64,000 bases of DNA. Origin: Mycobacterium rhizamassiliense (GTDB lineage Bacteria; Actinomycetota; Actinomycetes; Mycobacteriales; Mycobacteriaceae). Location: positions 310,001 to 374,000 of the forward strand of contig NZ_LT721901.1 of NCBI RefSeq assembly GCF_900157375.1, given 5' to 3'. The position numbers and the translations under genes were made by a program. Shown here one piece after another: positions 34,554 through 45,792 of the stretch (position 1 is its first letter; every line of letters starts with the position of its first letter). The notes beneath the pieces were generated by a model. It did not search any database. It was given only the letters and a program-made list of their open reading frames with translations, and was not told the DNA's origin.

Positions 34554-35827
34554 GCCGCCAGGTCGTCGCGACGTTGCGCGGCGGCCTGCTTGCGGCGCCG
34601 CCAGCCCCGCACGGTGGCGATGGCCGTCTTGAGGCCGCGCCTGTGTCCCGTCGCCGGATCGGTTCCCGCGAATTCCGGGCCCAGCTCGGCGAACATCCGC
34701 TCGCTACGCGTCTCGGGCGCGTTGTCGGCGTCGTCACGCAGGTACTTGTTCGGCAGCGACAGTTTGGCGATGGTGCGCCACGTCTTGCCGTACTGCATCA
34801 GGAAAGAGCCTGTGGTGTAAGGCAAGTCGTACTTGTCGCACACCTCGCGCACCCGCACGGAGATTTCGTGCAGCCGGTTGCTCGGCAGGTCCGGGTACAG
34901 GTGGTGCTCGATCTGGTGGCACAGGTTGCCGCTCATGAACCGCAGTGTGGGTCCGCCTTCGAAGTTGGCACTGCCCAGCATCTGACGCAGGTACCACTGC
35001 CCCTTGGTCTCGCCGATCATGTCCGTCTTGGTGAATTTCTCTGCGCCGTCGGGGAAGTGGCCGCAGAAGATCACGGCGTTGGCCCAGATGTTGCGGATCA
35101 CGTTGGCCGTCGCGTTGGCCGTCAGGGCCGACCGGTAGGTCGCACCCGGCGACAGCGAGGTCAGCGCGGGGAACGCGACGTAGTCCTTGAGTATCTGGCG
35201 ACCGGCCTTGGCAAAGAACTCTTCGGTCCGCTGCCGGGCATCGTCCTGGTCCATCCGCTTCTTGACGATCTTGCCGATCTCCACGTGCTGCAGGCCGACA
35301 CCCCATTCAAAGCCGATGCCCAGCAAGGTGTTCCACACCAGATTGAGGAGGTTGTACTTGCTCCAGCGCTGGTCGCGGGTGACGCGCAGCATGCCGTAGC
35401 CGACGTCGTCGTCCATCCCGAGGATGTTCGTGTACTTGTGGTGCACGAAGTTGTGCGTGTACCGCCAGTGCTTGGACGACCCGGCCATGTCCCACTCCCA
35501 CGTCGAGGAGTGAATCTCCGGGTCGTTCATCCAATCCCACTGGCCGTGCATGACGTTGTGGCCGATCTCCATGTTCTCGATGATCTTGGCCACGCCCAAC
35601 GTCACGGTCCCGGCCCACCAGGCCGAGCGCCGCGAACTCGCGGCGAGCAGCAGCCGGCCGGCCACCTCGAGGGCACGCTGCCCCGCGATGGTGCGGCGGA
35701 TGTAGCGGGCGTCGCGCTCGCCGCGCGAGTCTTCAATGTCCTGGCGGATGGCATCCAGCTCAATCCCCAGGCTCTCGATGTCGGCGTCGGTCAGATGGGT
35801 GAATACGTCGACGTCTGTGACTGCCAT
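34550..35827 (-). CDS. desA3: Stearoyl-CoA delta-9 desaturase DesA3 (Rv3229c)
   Basis: Integral membrane fatty acyl desaturase of 425 residues that makes oleate from stearoyl-CoA using electrons from the adjacent reductase. The three His boxes bind the diiron centre: HNVMH (90-94), HNFVHH (125-130) and HQIEHH near residue 300. GGGAGG lies six bases before the ATG. The gene is 86 bases downstream of the reductase on the same strand, but it has its own copy of the palindrome found upstream of that reductase. Confidence 0.95.
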   Translation of the reverse strand: MAVTDVDVFTHLTDADIESLGIELDAIRQDIEDSRGERDARYIRRTIAGQRALEVAGRLLLAASSRRSAWWAGTVTLGVAKIIENMEIGHNVMHGQWDWMNDPEIHSSTWEWDMAGSSKHWRYTHNFVHHKYTNILGMDDDVGYGMLRVTRDQRWSKYNLLNLVWNTLLGIGFEWGVGLQHVEIGKIVKKRMDQDDARQRTEEFFAKAGRQILKDYVAFPALTSLSPGATYRSALTANATANVIRNIWANAVIFCGHFPDGAEKFTKTDMIGETKGQWYLRQMLGSANFEGGPTLRFMSGNLCHQIEHHLYPDLPSNRLHEISVRVREVCDKYDLPYTTGSFLMQYGKTWRTIAKLSLPNKYLRDDADNAPETRSERMFAELGPEFAGTDPATGHRRGLKTAIATVRGWRRRKQAAAQRRDDLAA

Positions 35828-35876
35828 CGTCGTCCTCCCTTGATCGTTCGTCCGGTGGTCTCGTACCTACGCTATC

Positions 35877-35900
35877 GTAACCTACGAACCCGTAGGTTAC
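35877..35900. promoter_or_regulatory. Palindrome upstream of desA3 (copy 1)
   Basis: GTAACCTACG, four bases (AACC), CGTAGGTTAC: ten-base perfect arms, 49 bases before the desA3 ATG. The core AACCTACG/CGTAGGTT recurs at 37071-37090. An extra half-site (GTACCTACG) lies at 35863-35871. Confidence 0.7.
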
Positions 35901-35913
35901 CTGTGAGTAGCCT

Positions 35914-37065
35914 TTAGATGTCGAGAGTGCAATCGCCCGACGCGGCCGTCACACAGGTCTGCACCCGCGAGCCGGGTTCGCGCTCCTGGCCGGTCCGCAG
36001 GTCGCGGACGTGGCCGTCTAGCAGCGGTAGCACACATGACTGGCAGATGCCCATGCGGCAGCCGAAGGGCATCTGCACGCCGGCGCTTTCACCGGCGTCC
36101 ATCAGCGACGTCGCGGCATCGGCGCTGACCGTACGCCCGCTGCGGCCGAACGTGACCGTGCCGCCCTCCCCGGCGGGTGCGGCCTTGGCCACCGCGAACC
36201 GCTCCAGGTGCAGCCGATTGCCGATTCCCGCCGCCGCCCAAACCTGCTCCGCCTGGGCGAGCATGCTTTCCGGCCCGCAGGCCCAGGTCTGACGGTCGCG
36301 CCAGTCCGGCACCTGCTCGTCGAGCCGGGCCAGGTCGAGCCGACCGTGCGTGCGGGTCTGACGCACCTGCAGCCGATAGCCGTCGTGCACCGCGGCCAGC
36401 TTGGCCAATTCGGCGCCGAACATCACGTGCGATTCCGTAGGCGCCGAGTGCAGATGCACGACGTCACCAATTTGCTTGCGGCGCACCAGGGTTCGCAGCA
36501 TCGACATCACTGGCGTGATCCCCGAGCCCGCGGTGAGGAACAGGATCGACGACGGCGCCGGATCGGGCAGCACGAAGTTGCCCTGCGGCGCGGCCAGGCG
36601 CACGATCGTGCCCGGCTCGACGCCGTCGACCAGGTGGGTCGACAAGAAGCCTTCCGGCATCGCCTTCACGCTGATGGTCACCGTGCGCTCCGGGCCCGAC
36701 CCCGAGCGGGCGACCGGGCTCGACGTCAGCGAGTACGACCGCCAGCGCCAGCGCCCGTCGACGAGCAACCCGATGCCGATGTACTGGCCCGGCTCGTAGT
36801 CGAAGCTGAAGCCCCAGCCCGGCTTGATCACCAGGGTCGCGGAGTCTTCGGTCTCGCGGCGGACCCGCACGACGCGGCCGCGCAACTCCCGCGCGGACCA
36901 CAACGGATTGGCCAGATGGAGGTAGTCGTCGGGCAGCAGCGGCGTCGTAATGCGCGTGACGATCTTGCGCAGAGCGTGCCAGCCGGGATGCCGCTCAGCG
37001 CCCACCACGGTGGGGCGCTTGGTGTCGGCGAGGTTGGCCGTGATCGATGCGTATGTTCTACCCAT
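35914..37065 (-). CDS. Ferredoxin/oxidoreductase partner of DesA3 (Rv3230c)
   Basis: 383-residue electron-transfer protein: FAD-binding reductase domain ([10 protein letters not shown] and the NAD-binding [11 protein letters not shown]), then a C-terminal plant-type [2Fe-2S] domain with ligands CRMGICQSC and a distal QTC. Rv3230c is the characterised NADPH reductase for DesA3. I place the start at the ATG at 37065 ([12 protein letters not shown], matching the M. tuberculosis length of about 380); the longer frame runs through the palindrome. The Shine-Dalgarno-like AGG lies inside the palindrome. Confidence 0.93.
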   Translation of the reverse strand: MGRTYASITANLADTKRPTVVGAERHPGWHALRKIVTRITTPLLPDDYLHLANPLWSARELRGRVVRVRRETEDSATLVIKPGWGFSFDYEPGQYIGIGLLVDGRWRWRSYSLTSSPVARSGSGPERTVTISVKAMPEGFLSTHLVDGVEPGTIVRLAAPQGNFVLPDPAPSSILFLTAGSGITPVMSMLRTLVRRKQIGDVVHLHSAPTESHVMFGAELAKLAAVHDGYRLQVRQTRTHGRLDLARLDEQVPDWRDRQTWACGPESMLAQAEQVWAAAGIGNRLHLERFAVAKAAPAGEGGTVTFGRSGRTVSADAATSLMDAGESAGVQMPFGCRMGICQSCVLPLLDGHVRDLRTGQEREPGSRVQTCVTAASGDCTLDI

Positions 37066-37070
37066 AACAC

Positions 37071-37090
37071 AACCTACGGTACCGTAGGTT
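37071..37090. promoter_or_regulatory. Palindrome upstream of the DesA3 reductase gene (copy 2)
   Basis: A perfect 20-base palindrome, AACCTACGGT then ACCGTAGGTT, ending five bases before the ATG at 37065. The same core as at 35877-35900, so one repressor probably controls both desA3 and its reductase. Confidence 0.75.
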
Positions 37091-37163
37091 ACTGCTCCGT
37101 ATCTAGGCCCAACCGCCAAGATTGCGTCACATTTTCCGCACCGTGATCGAACTCAGGCCCAGC

Positions 37164-37664
37164 TCACAGCAGGTCGAGCAGGAAGGGCAGCTCCTGGTTG
37201 GCGTACCAGGCCAGGTCGTGGTCCAGCGCGTCGCCGACGATCAGGTCGGCATCCTCGTCGCCCAGGTCAGCGGCGTCGATCGCCTCGATCGCCCTCGTCA
37301 CCGCCGGTTCGGCGTCGGAGGTGTCGACGTAGGCGGCGATCACCTGGTCGAGCGTCACCCGCCCGGCGAGCCGGACAACGGCGTCGTCGAGATCGGGCCG
37401 CACGGTCACGTCGGCCACGTCGGCGGACAACACCGCCCGGCGGGGCGGCGGGCTCTCGTCGGCGTCCGCCGCCAGCAGCCGCAGCGAGGCCAGCGACGCC
37501 TCCCGCAGCGCCACGTCGGCGAGCTCCTCGTCGTCGCCCTCGGAGTAGGCCTCGCGCAGCGTCGGCGTCACCGCGAACGCGGTGCCGTTGACCGCAAGCA
37601 GCGATCCATCGGTGACGAGCTGCTCCAGCATCGGCAACGTCGCGGGGATGTAGACCTGGGTCAT
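37164..37664 (-). CDS. DUF6912 family protein (Rv3231c homologue)
   Basis: 166-residue conserved actinobacterial protein, similar in size and place to Rv3231c (169). It begins MTQVYIPATLPMLEQLVTDG and ends HDLAWYANQELPFLLDLL; acidic throughout, with no signal peptide or membrane segment. No function is established. The ATG overlaps the ppk2 stop by four bases, so it is co-translated with the polyphosphate kinase. Confidence 0.88.
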   Translation of the reverse strand: MTQVYIPATLPMLEQLVTDGSLLAVNGTAFAVTPTLREAYSEGDDEELADVALREASLASLRLLAADADESPPPRRAVLSADVADVTVRPDLDDAVVRLAGRVTLDQVIAAYVDTSDAEPAVTRAIEAIDAADLGDEDADLIVGDALDHDLAWYANQELPFLLDLL

Positions 37665-38548
37665 GATCCGATCAGGGTGGCGGCGTAGTCGTCGACGTAG
37701 CGCGACAGCTCACGCGGCGGGCGCTGGTAATTGCCGGACACCACCGGGCGTTGCGGCAGCTCGACTTTGGGAATTTCTACTTCCAGGTACTCGATGGTGG
37801 ACAGCAGGTGGTGCATCATGTTCAGCCGCGCGTGCTTCTTGATTTCGGATTCCACGACGAACCACGGGCTGACCGGGGTGTCTGTGTGCACCATCATCTC
37901 GTCCTTGGCGCGCGAGTAATCCTCCCACCGGTATATCGATTCCATGTCCATCGGGCTCAGCTTCCATTGCCGCACAGGATCATTCAGCCGCGCCTTGAAC
38001 CGGCGCAGCTGCTCGTCCTCGGACACCGAGAACCAGTACTTGCGCAGCAGGATCCCGTCGTCGATCAGCATCTGCTCGAAGATCGGCGTCTGCCGCAGGA
38101 ACAGCGCATGCTCGGCGGGCGTGCAGAATCCCATCACCTTCTCGACGCCGGCGCGGTTGTACCAGGACCGATCGAACAGCACGATCTCGCCCTTGGCGGG
38201 CAGGTGCGCGATGTAGCGCTGGTAGTACCATTGGCCGCGTTCGCGGTCGGTGGGCGCCGGCAACGCCGCGATGTGGGCGACCCGCGGGCTCAGGTATTCG
38301 GTGATCCGGCTGATGGCGCCGCCCTTGCCCGCGGCGTCGCGGCCCTCGAAGACGACGACGACCCGCGCCCCCGACTGCCGTACCCACTCCTGCAGTTTCA
38401 CGAATTCCGTTTGCAGGCGGAACAATTCGGCTTCGTAGACGGCGTCGGAGATCTTCGGCCTTTCGGACGCCGCGGATTTCTTCTTCTTCGCCTTCGTCGA
38501 CGCGTCATCGTTGGTGGCGGTACTCACAGCAACGAATGGTATCCCCAC
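37661..38548 (-). CDS. ppk2: Polyphosphate kinase 2 (Rv3232c)
   Basis: 295-residue PPK2-family kinase using polyphosphate to phosphorylate nucleoside diphosphates, important for GTP/polyphosphate balance. Walker A is EGRDAAGKGG near residue 69 and the Walker B-lid region is FDRSWYNRAGVEKVMGF. The GTG at 38548 gives MGIPFVAVSTATND, parallel to the M. tuberculosis N-terminus MDIPSVDVSTATND and the same total length; a second GTG at 38527 is in frame. Residues 8-30 are Lys/Ser-rich and probably disordered. Confidence 0.95.
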   Translation of the reverse strand: MGIPFVAVSTATNDDASTKAKKKKSAASERPKISDAVYEAELFRLQTEFVKLQEWVRQSGARVVVVFEGRDAAGKGGAISRITEYLSPRVAHIAALPAPTDRERGQWYYQRYIAHLPAKGEIVLFDRSWYNRAGVEKVMGFCTPAEHALFLRQTPIFEQMLIDDGILLRKYWFSVSEDEQLRRFKARLNDPVRQWKLSPMDMESIYRWEDYSRAKDEMMVHTDTPVSPWFVVESEIKKHARLNMMHHLLSTIEYLEVEIPKVELPQRPVVSGNYQRPPRELSRYVDDYAATLIGS

Positions 38549-38571
38549 GCAGCGATTTTCACCCCACAGAA

Positions 38572-39981
38572 CTACCGGGAAGCTTCCAGCAGTTCCTCGA
38601 GCGATTGACGCAGCAGCGCGGGCAGCAGATCGACATCGCTCATCGCGTCGCGGTCGGCGTTGATCCCGAAATACAGCATGCCGTTGTAGGAGGTGACGCT
38701 GATGGCCAACGCCTGGTTGTGCAACAGCGGCGGCACGGCGTAGGTCTCGAGCAGTTTGGTGCCCGCGACATACATCTGCGATTGGGCGCCCGGCGCGTTG
38801 GTGATCAAGAGGTTGAACAGGCGCGCGGAGAAGCTGGTCGCCACCCGGATACCCATGGCGTGCAAGGTAGGTGGCGCGAAACCCGACAGCGTGACGATCG
38901 TCCTGGCGTCGACCAACCGCGCGGCCGCCGGGATCGACTCGGTGGTGTGGGCGATCTGCGACAGCCGGACCACCGGGTTGGCCTCCCCCACCGGCAGATC
39001 GACCAGAAACGGCGTGACCTGGCTGATGGTCTGGCCCGGACCGGTCGAATCGTGTTGGCCCTCGGCGTAGACCGACAGCGGCGCCATCGCCCGCACCGTC
39101 TCGGTCGCTGACACCCCGACGCCACGCGACATCAGCCAGTTACCCAGCGCACCGGCCACCACCGCCAGCACCACGTCGTTGATGTCGCACTCGTAGCGCG
39201 CCCGCACCGCTCGGTAGTCCTCGAGGCTGCCGCTGGCGACGGTGAATCGGCGGTGCCGCGAGACTCTGGCGTTCAGCGGGCTGCTGGGGGCGGTGCCGCG
39301 GGCCACGGTGCGCGCGATGTTGACGGCGCGGCGCCCGACGTCGAGCAGTTCCCCATAGTTGGTCGCCACCCCGGCCAGCGCGGACCCGACCGCCTGCAGC
39401 TGCGTTCCCGGCCCGACCATCCAGTCGGTGAGCGCGCCCAGCAGCAGCCGGGTATGGCCGGGGTCGCGTTCCGGCACCCAGATGTCCTCGGGGAACGGCG
39501 GTGGATTCCGCGTCCGGTCCGCGATGACGTGGCCGATCTCCAGCGCGGTCATGCCGTTGATCAGCGCCTGGTGCGATTTGGTGTAGAGGGCGACGCGGTT
39601 CTTGGCCAGCCCTTCGACCAGGTACATCTCCCACAGCGGCCGCGTCTTGTCCAGCGGCCGGGCGGCCAGCCGGGCGATCAGCTCGTGCAGCTGATCGTCG
39701 CTGCCCGGGGACGGCAACGCCGATCGCCGCACGTGATACGTGATGTCGAAGTCGCCGTCGTCCATCCAAACCGGCCGGGCGATACCCACGCCAATTTCGC
39801 GGACCTTCTGGCGGTAACGCGGTATCTGGGCCAGCCGCTTCTCGACGGTGGCGAGCAGCGTCTCGTAGCTCAGCCCGGCGCGCGGCTTGCGCAGGATCGA
39901 CAGCGAGCCGACGTACATCGGGGTGGCACTGTTCTCCAGCCGATAAAAGGACGCGTCTGATGTGGACAACCGGGTCACCAT
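38572..39981 (-). CDS. tgs3: WS/DGAT family acyltransferase (Tgs3, unsplit)
   Basis: 469-residue wax ester synthase/diacylglycerol acyltransferase-type protein covering both Rv3234c (tgs3) and Rv3233c, recalled as separate genes in M. tuberculosis. PLNARVSRHRRF and NDVVLAVVAGAL are the family's second and third motifs. The active-site motif HHxxxDG reads H137-Q138-ALI-N142-G143: the catalytic second His is Gln and Asp is Asn, so classical acyltransfer may be lost or altered. ATG at 39981, divergent from the Rv3235 homologue. Possible roles are triacylglycerol/wax synthesis or a non-catalytic partner. Confidence 0.88.
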   Translation of the reverse strand: MVTRLSTSDASFYRLENSATPMYVGSLSILRKPRAGLSYETLLATVEKRLAQIPRYRQKVREIGVGIARPVWMDDGDFDITYHVRRSALPSPGSDDQLHELIARLAARPLDKTRPLWEMYLVEGLAKNRVALYTKSHQALINGMTALEIGHVIADRTRNPPPFPEDIWVPERDPGHTRLLLGALTDWMVGPGTQLQAVGSALAGVATNYGELLDVGRRAVNIARTVARGTAPSSPLNARVSRHRRFTVASGSLEDYRAVRARYECDINDVVLAVVAGALGNWLMSRGVGVSATETVRAMAPLSVYAEGQHDSTGPGQTISQVTPFLVDLPVGEANPVVRLSQIAHTTESIPAAARLVDARTIVTLSGFAPPTLHAMGIRVATSFSARLFNLLITNAPGAQSQMYVAGTKLLETYAVPPLLHNQALAISVTSYNGMLYFGINADRDAMSDVDLLPALLRQSLEELLEASR

Positions 39982-40151
39982 TGCGGACCTGGCCTCCTCG
40001 TCGATTCGTCCCGACCACCGCTATTGGCCACCACCGTAATCGTCCGGCCACGACACAGCACGGCGCGGGTGCGTGCCGAAGCGAATTGCGCAACGCGGAC
40101 GGTCAATTCAGAATCGATCGTCTGCCACTCTCCAGCAGGCTGGTCCCAGCG

Positions 40152-40709
40152 ATGAGATGGAGAGTGCGCGCGTTGACCGTCAGCCCCGCCACGAGCCCGC
40201 CCGACCGCGCCGCGTTCGCGGTCGAGCCCGTCGTCGAGTACGAGCCTCCACAAAGGGACGTGCCACGGGAGGTGCCGCGGGCAGCTCCCCTGTGCCGAAC
40301 GCCGCGGCGACCCTACAGCTCGCGTCGGGTCAGCCACCCGCCGCCGCCGGCCTCGCCGACCCCGTCCGCGCCGATGCGCCAAGCGGCGGTGTTCGCCGAC
40401 GCCGCGCTGCGCCGGGTGCTCGAGGTCATCGATCGGCGCCGCCCGCCGGCCCAGCTGCGGCCGCTGTTGGTGGCCGGCCTCATCGACCCGATGCTCGCGG
40501 TGAGCCGGGCCGCCGCCGGGCAGCAGGGCGCCGCGATGCTGCGCCGGGTTCGACTGCAGCCCGTCGGGCCGCCGGACCACGAGACGGCCGCCGAGGTGTT
40601 CGGCTGCTACAGCCGCGCGGACCGGATGCACGCGATCGCCTGCCGGGTGGAGAAGCTGCCGACCGGCGGCGGCACCCGCTGGCAGGTCGTGGCCCTGCAC
40701 ATCGGTTGA
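40152..40709 (+). CDS. Rv3235 family protein
   Basis: 185-residue protein of the Rv3235 family, which is restricted to actinobacteria and has no assigned function. The N-terminal half is Pro/Arg-rich and probably disordered; the C-terminal half (from AVFADAALRRVLEVIDRRRPPAQLRPLLV through RVRLQPVG and ADRMHAIACRVE) is the conserved domain. The ATG at 40152 opens MRWRVRALTVSP; a GTG four codons later is possible. Ends six bases before the convergent kefB stop. Confidence 0.8.
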   Translation: MRWRVRALTVSPATSPPDRAAFAVEPVVEYEPPQRDVPREVPRAAPLCRTPRRPYSSRRVSHPPPPASPTPSAPMRQAAVFADAALRRVLEVIDRRRPPAQLRPLLVAGLIDPMLAVSRAAAGQQGAAMLRRVRLQPVGPPDHETAAEVFGCYSRADRMHAIACRVEKLPTGGGTRWQVVALHIG

Positions 40710-40715
40710 CGGCGG

Positions 40716-41858
40716 CTACAGCGCGGGCCCGACGCCGCCGGCGAAACGCGCCAGCACCGGACCCACGATCGCCATGACGAACACATACGCGGTCGCCAAC
40801 GCGGCCACCGTCGTCACCGACGCGCCCACCAGGCCGATGATGATCAGGGAGAACTCGCCGCGGGCGATCAACGCCGCCCCCGCGCGCAGCTGCCCGCGCC
40901 GCGCCACCCCGTCGCGCCGGGCGGCGAACACCCCGGTGGCCACCTTGGTCGCGGCGGTGACCGCGGCCAGGGCCAGCGCGACCGGCAGCATCGGGATCAG
41001 CTCGTGCGGGTCGACCTGCAGGCCGATCGCCACGAAGAACACCGCGGCGAACAGGTCGCGCAGCGGCCCCAGCACCTGGCGGGCCCGGTCCGCGGTCTCG
41101 CCGGTCAGCGTCAGGCCCACCAGGAACGCGCCGACCGCCGCCGACGCGTGCAGCGACTCGGCCAGCGCCGCCACCAGCAGGGTGCCGCCGAGGACCCGCA
41201 GCAGCAGCTGCTCGGAGTCGGGGTGGGCGACCAGCCGGCCGACGTGATGGCCCCAGTGATACGACGCCGCGAACGCGGCCAGCAGCGCGCCGATCGCGAC
41301 GACCGCGCCCCCGATGGCCTCCGGCCAGCTGCCGCCTGCGGCCAGCACCGCGAACAGCGGCAGGTAGGCCGCCATCGCGAAGTCCTCCAGCACCAGCACC
41401 GACAGCACGGCCGGGGTCTCGCGGTTACCGAGGCGGCGCAGGTCCTCGAGCAGCCGGGCGATGACGCCCGACGAGGAGATGTAGGTGACGCCGGCCAGGG
41501 CGAGGATGGCCACGCCGTCGAACCCCAGCAGCCACCCCGCGATCGCGCCGGGCGTCGCGTTGAGGACGACGTCGACGCCGGCCGACGGCAGGTGGTGGCG
41601 CAGGCTGGCGGAGAACTCGGTCGCGGAGAACTCCAGTCCCAGGGTCAGCAGCAGCAGGACGATGCCGATGGGCGCCCCGGTCATGATGAACTCGCCGGCG
41701 GCCGCCACCGGCCAGATGCCGCCCTTGCCCAGCGACAGGCCGGCCAGCAGGTACACCGGTATCGGGGACAGCGCGTAGCGGCGCGCGACAGTGCCCAGCA
41801 CGGCCAGCCCGGCCAGGAGGGCGCCGAGCTGAAACAGCAGCGCCCCCGAAACTTGCAT
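40716..41858 (-). CDS. kefB: Cation:proton antiporter KefB-like (Rv3236c)
   Basis: 380-residue CPA2-type antiporter with roughly 12 membrane helices; PIPVYLLAGLSLGKGG starts the second helix. It lacks the C-terminal RCK domain of Escherichia coli KefB. That role is supplied by the separate gene directly upstream (four-base gap), which encodes a TrkA-C protein. Together they would exchange K+ (or Na+) for protons. M. tuberculosis Rv3236c is of similar length (385). ATG start at 41858. Confidence 0.92.
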   Translation of the reverse strand: MQVSGALLFQLGALLAGLAVLGTVARRYALSPIPVYLLAGLSLGKGGIWPVAAAGEFIMTGAPIGIVLLLLTLGLEFSATEFSASLRHHLPSAGVDVVLNATPGAIAGWLLGFDGVAILALAGVTYISSSGVIARLLEDLRRLGNRETPAVLSVLVLEDFAMAAYLPLFAVLAAGGSWPEAIGGAVVAIGALLAAFAASYHWGHHVGRLVAHPDSEQLLLRVLGGTLLVAALAESLHASAAVGAFLVGLTLTGETADRARQVLGPLRDLFAAVFFVAIGLQVDPHELIPMLPVALALAAVTAATKVATGVFAARRDGVARRGQLRAGAALIARGEFSLIIIGLVGASVTTVAALATAYVFVMAIVGPVLARFAGGVGPAL

Positions 41859-41862
41859 TGGT

Positions 41863-42345
41863 TCAGCCCTTGTCGATGATCTGCCGAACCGCGGCGATGC
41901 CTTCGTCGGTGCCGATGACGATGAGCACGTCGCCGGCGCGCAGGGTCTCGGCCGGGCCCGGCGAGGCGAGCACGTCCTCGTCGCGCACGATCGCGACGAT
42001 CGAGGCGCCGGTGCGGGTGCGGGCCTGCGTGTCGCCTAGCGGCCGGTCGACGAACGGGCTACCGGCCACGATGACGACCTGGCCCGCCTCGAGTCCCGGC
42101 ACCTCGCGGGTCAGCTCGGTGAACCGCTCGGCGATCCGCGGCGCGCCCAGGATCTGGGCGACCGTGTCGGCCTCTTCGTCGGTGAGGCGGAAGACGGGCC
42201 GGGCCTGGTCAGGGTCGTCGGCGCCGTACAGGACGACGTCGAAGTCGCCGCCGCGGCGCGCGATGATGCCGATCCGCTCCCCCTTGTGGCTGGTGAACTC
42301 GTAGCGCAGCCCGACGCCCGGCAGCAACACCTCCTTGACATCCAT
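41863..42345 (-). CDS. TrkA-C domain regulatory subunit of the antiporter (Rv3237c)
   Basis: 160-residue cytoplasmic protein whose C-terminal half is a TrkA-C (RCK-C) domain (LEAGQVVIVAGSPFVDRPLGDTQAR ... LRAGDVLIVIGTDEGIAAVRQIID). It probably binds a ligand and gates the KefB-like antiporter translated just after it. First gene of the two-gene unit; the gap before its start holds an inverted repeat at 42348-42362. Confidence 0.9.
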   Translation of the reverse strand: MDVKEVLLPGVGLRYEFTSHKGERIGIIARRGGDFDVVLYGADDPDQARPVFRLTDEEADTVAQILGAPRIAERFTELTREVPGLEAGQVVIVAGSPFVDRPLGDTQARTRTGASIVAIVRDEDVLASPGPAETLRAGDVLIVIGTDEGIAAVRQIIDKG

Positions 42346-42347
42346 AC

Positions 42348-42362
42348 CGTCAATCCTTGACG
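42348..42362. promoter_or_regulatory. Inverted repeat in the TrkA-C/SRPBCC divergent gap
   Basis: CGTCAA, three bases, TTGACG: perfect six-base arms right at the start of the antiporter unit (two bases upstream of its ATG). Possible operator; the TTGAC half also resembles a -35 box on the plus strand. Confidence 0.3.
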
Positions 42363-42418
42363 AAAATCGGCGCGGAGTGAAGCTCTACAGGCCAACCTCA
42401 TAGCGCTAGGGTGGCCGG

Positions 42419-42879
42419 ATGGACGGGAACACAGTTAGCGTCGAGCGCAAGATCGCAGCGCCCCCGAACCGGATTTTCGCGTTGCTGGCCGACGCCGGCA
42501 AGCACGCCGCTTTCGACGGCTCGGAGTCCGTTAATCACGCTGTGCAGCAATCGGTTCCGCTATCGATGGGATCGAAATTCGGGATGGCGATGCGCGGCCG
42601 CAAGGAGACGCTGTTCCTGCCCTACCGCACCACCAACACCGTCATCGAATACGAGCCGGACCGCCGCATCGCGTGGCAGACCTACGGCCTGGGCGGCCTG
42701 GTCGGCGGCCGCATCTGGCGCTACGAGCTGAACCCGACCGATGGCGGGACGCTGGTCCGCGAGACCTGGGACGTGTCCCAGGAGAAGAACAGGTCGATGG
42801 TCATCAGAGGTTCGCTGCCCCAGCAGACCGAAAAGGGCATGGCCGCCACGCTGGACCGGCTCGCGACGCTGCTCGAGGG

Positions 42880-42883
<4 letters not shown>
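42419..42883 (+). CDS. SRPBCC (START-like/polyketide cyclase) family protein
   Basis: 154-residue SRPBCC fold protein: [35 protein letters not shown] is the family's strand-helix start, and the C-terminal helix ([20 protein letters not shown]) closes the hydrophobic pocket. It likely binds a small hydrophobic ligand; no catalytic residues can be named. Single gene, divergent from the antiporter pair, overlapping the secA stop by four bases. It occupies the place of Rv3238c/Rv3239c in M. tuberculosis. Confidence 0.85.
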
Positions 42884-45711
<2,828 letters not shown>

Positions 45712-45731
45712 AGCAATGTCCCCTGTAGGTA

Positions 45732-45756
45732 GGAGTCTTCTTTGTTAAGCGACTCC
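45732..45756 (-). promoter_or_regulatory. Stem-loop in the secA leader
   Basis: GGAGTC and GACTCC, six-base perfect arms with a 13-base AT-rich loop, 20 bases upstream of the secA GTG on the sense strand. Could affect translation or act as an end for hpf transcripts. Confidence 0.35.
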
Positions 45757-45792
45757 CATCGTAGGTGACAGCCCCGCGAGGGCGGTTGCTCC

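Noticed and set aside
38572..39981. Frameshifted or split tgs3 pseudogene as in M. tuberculosis
   Set aside because: The frame is continuous for 469 codons with all three WS/DGAT segments in order, so it is an intact gene.
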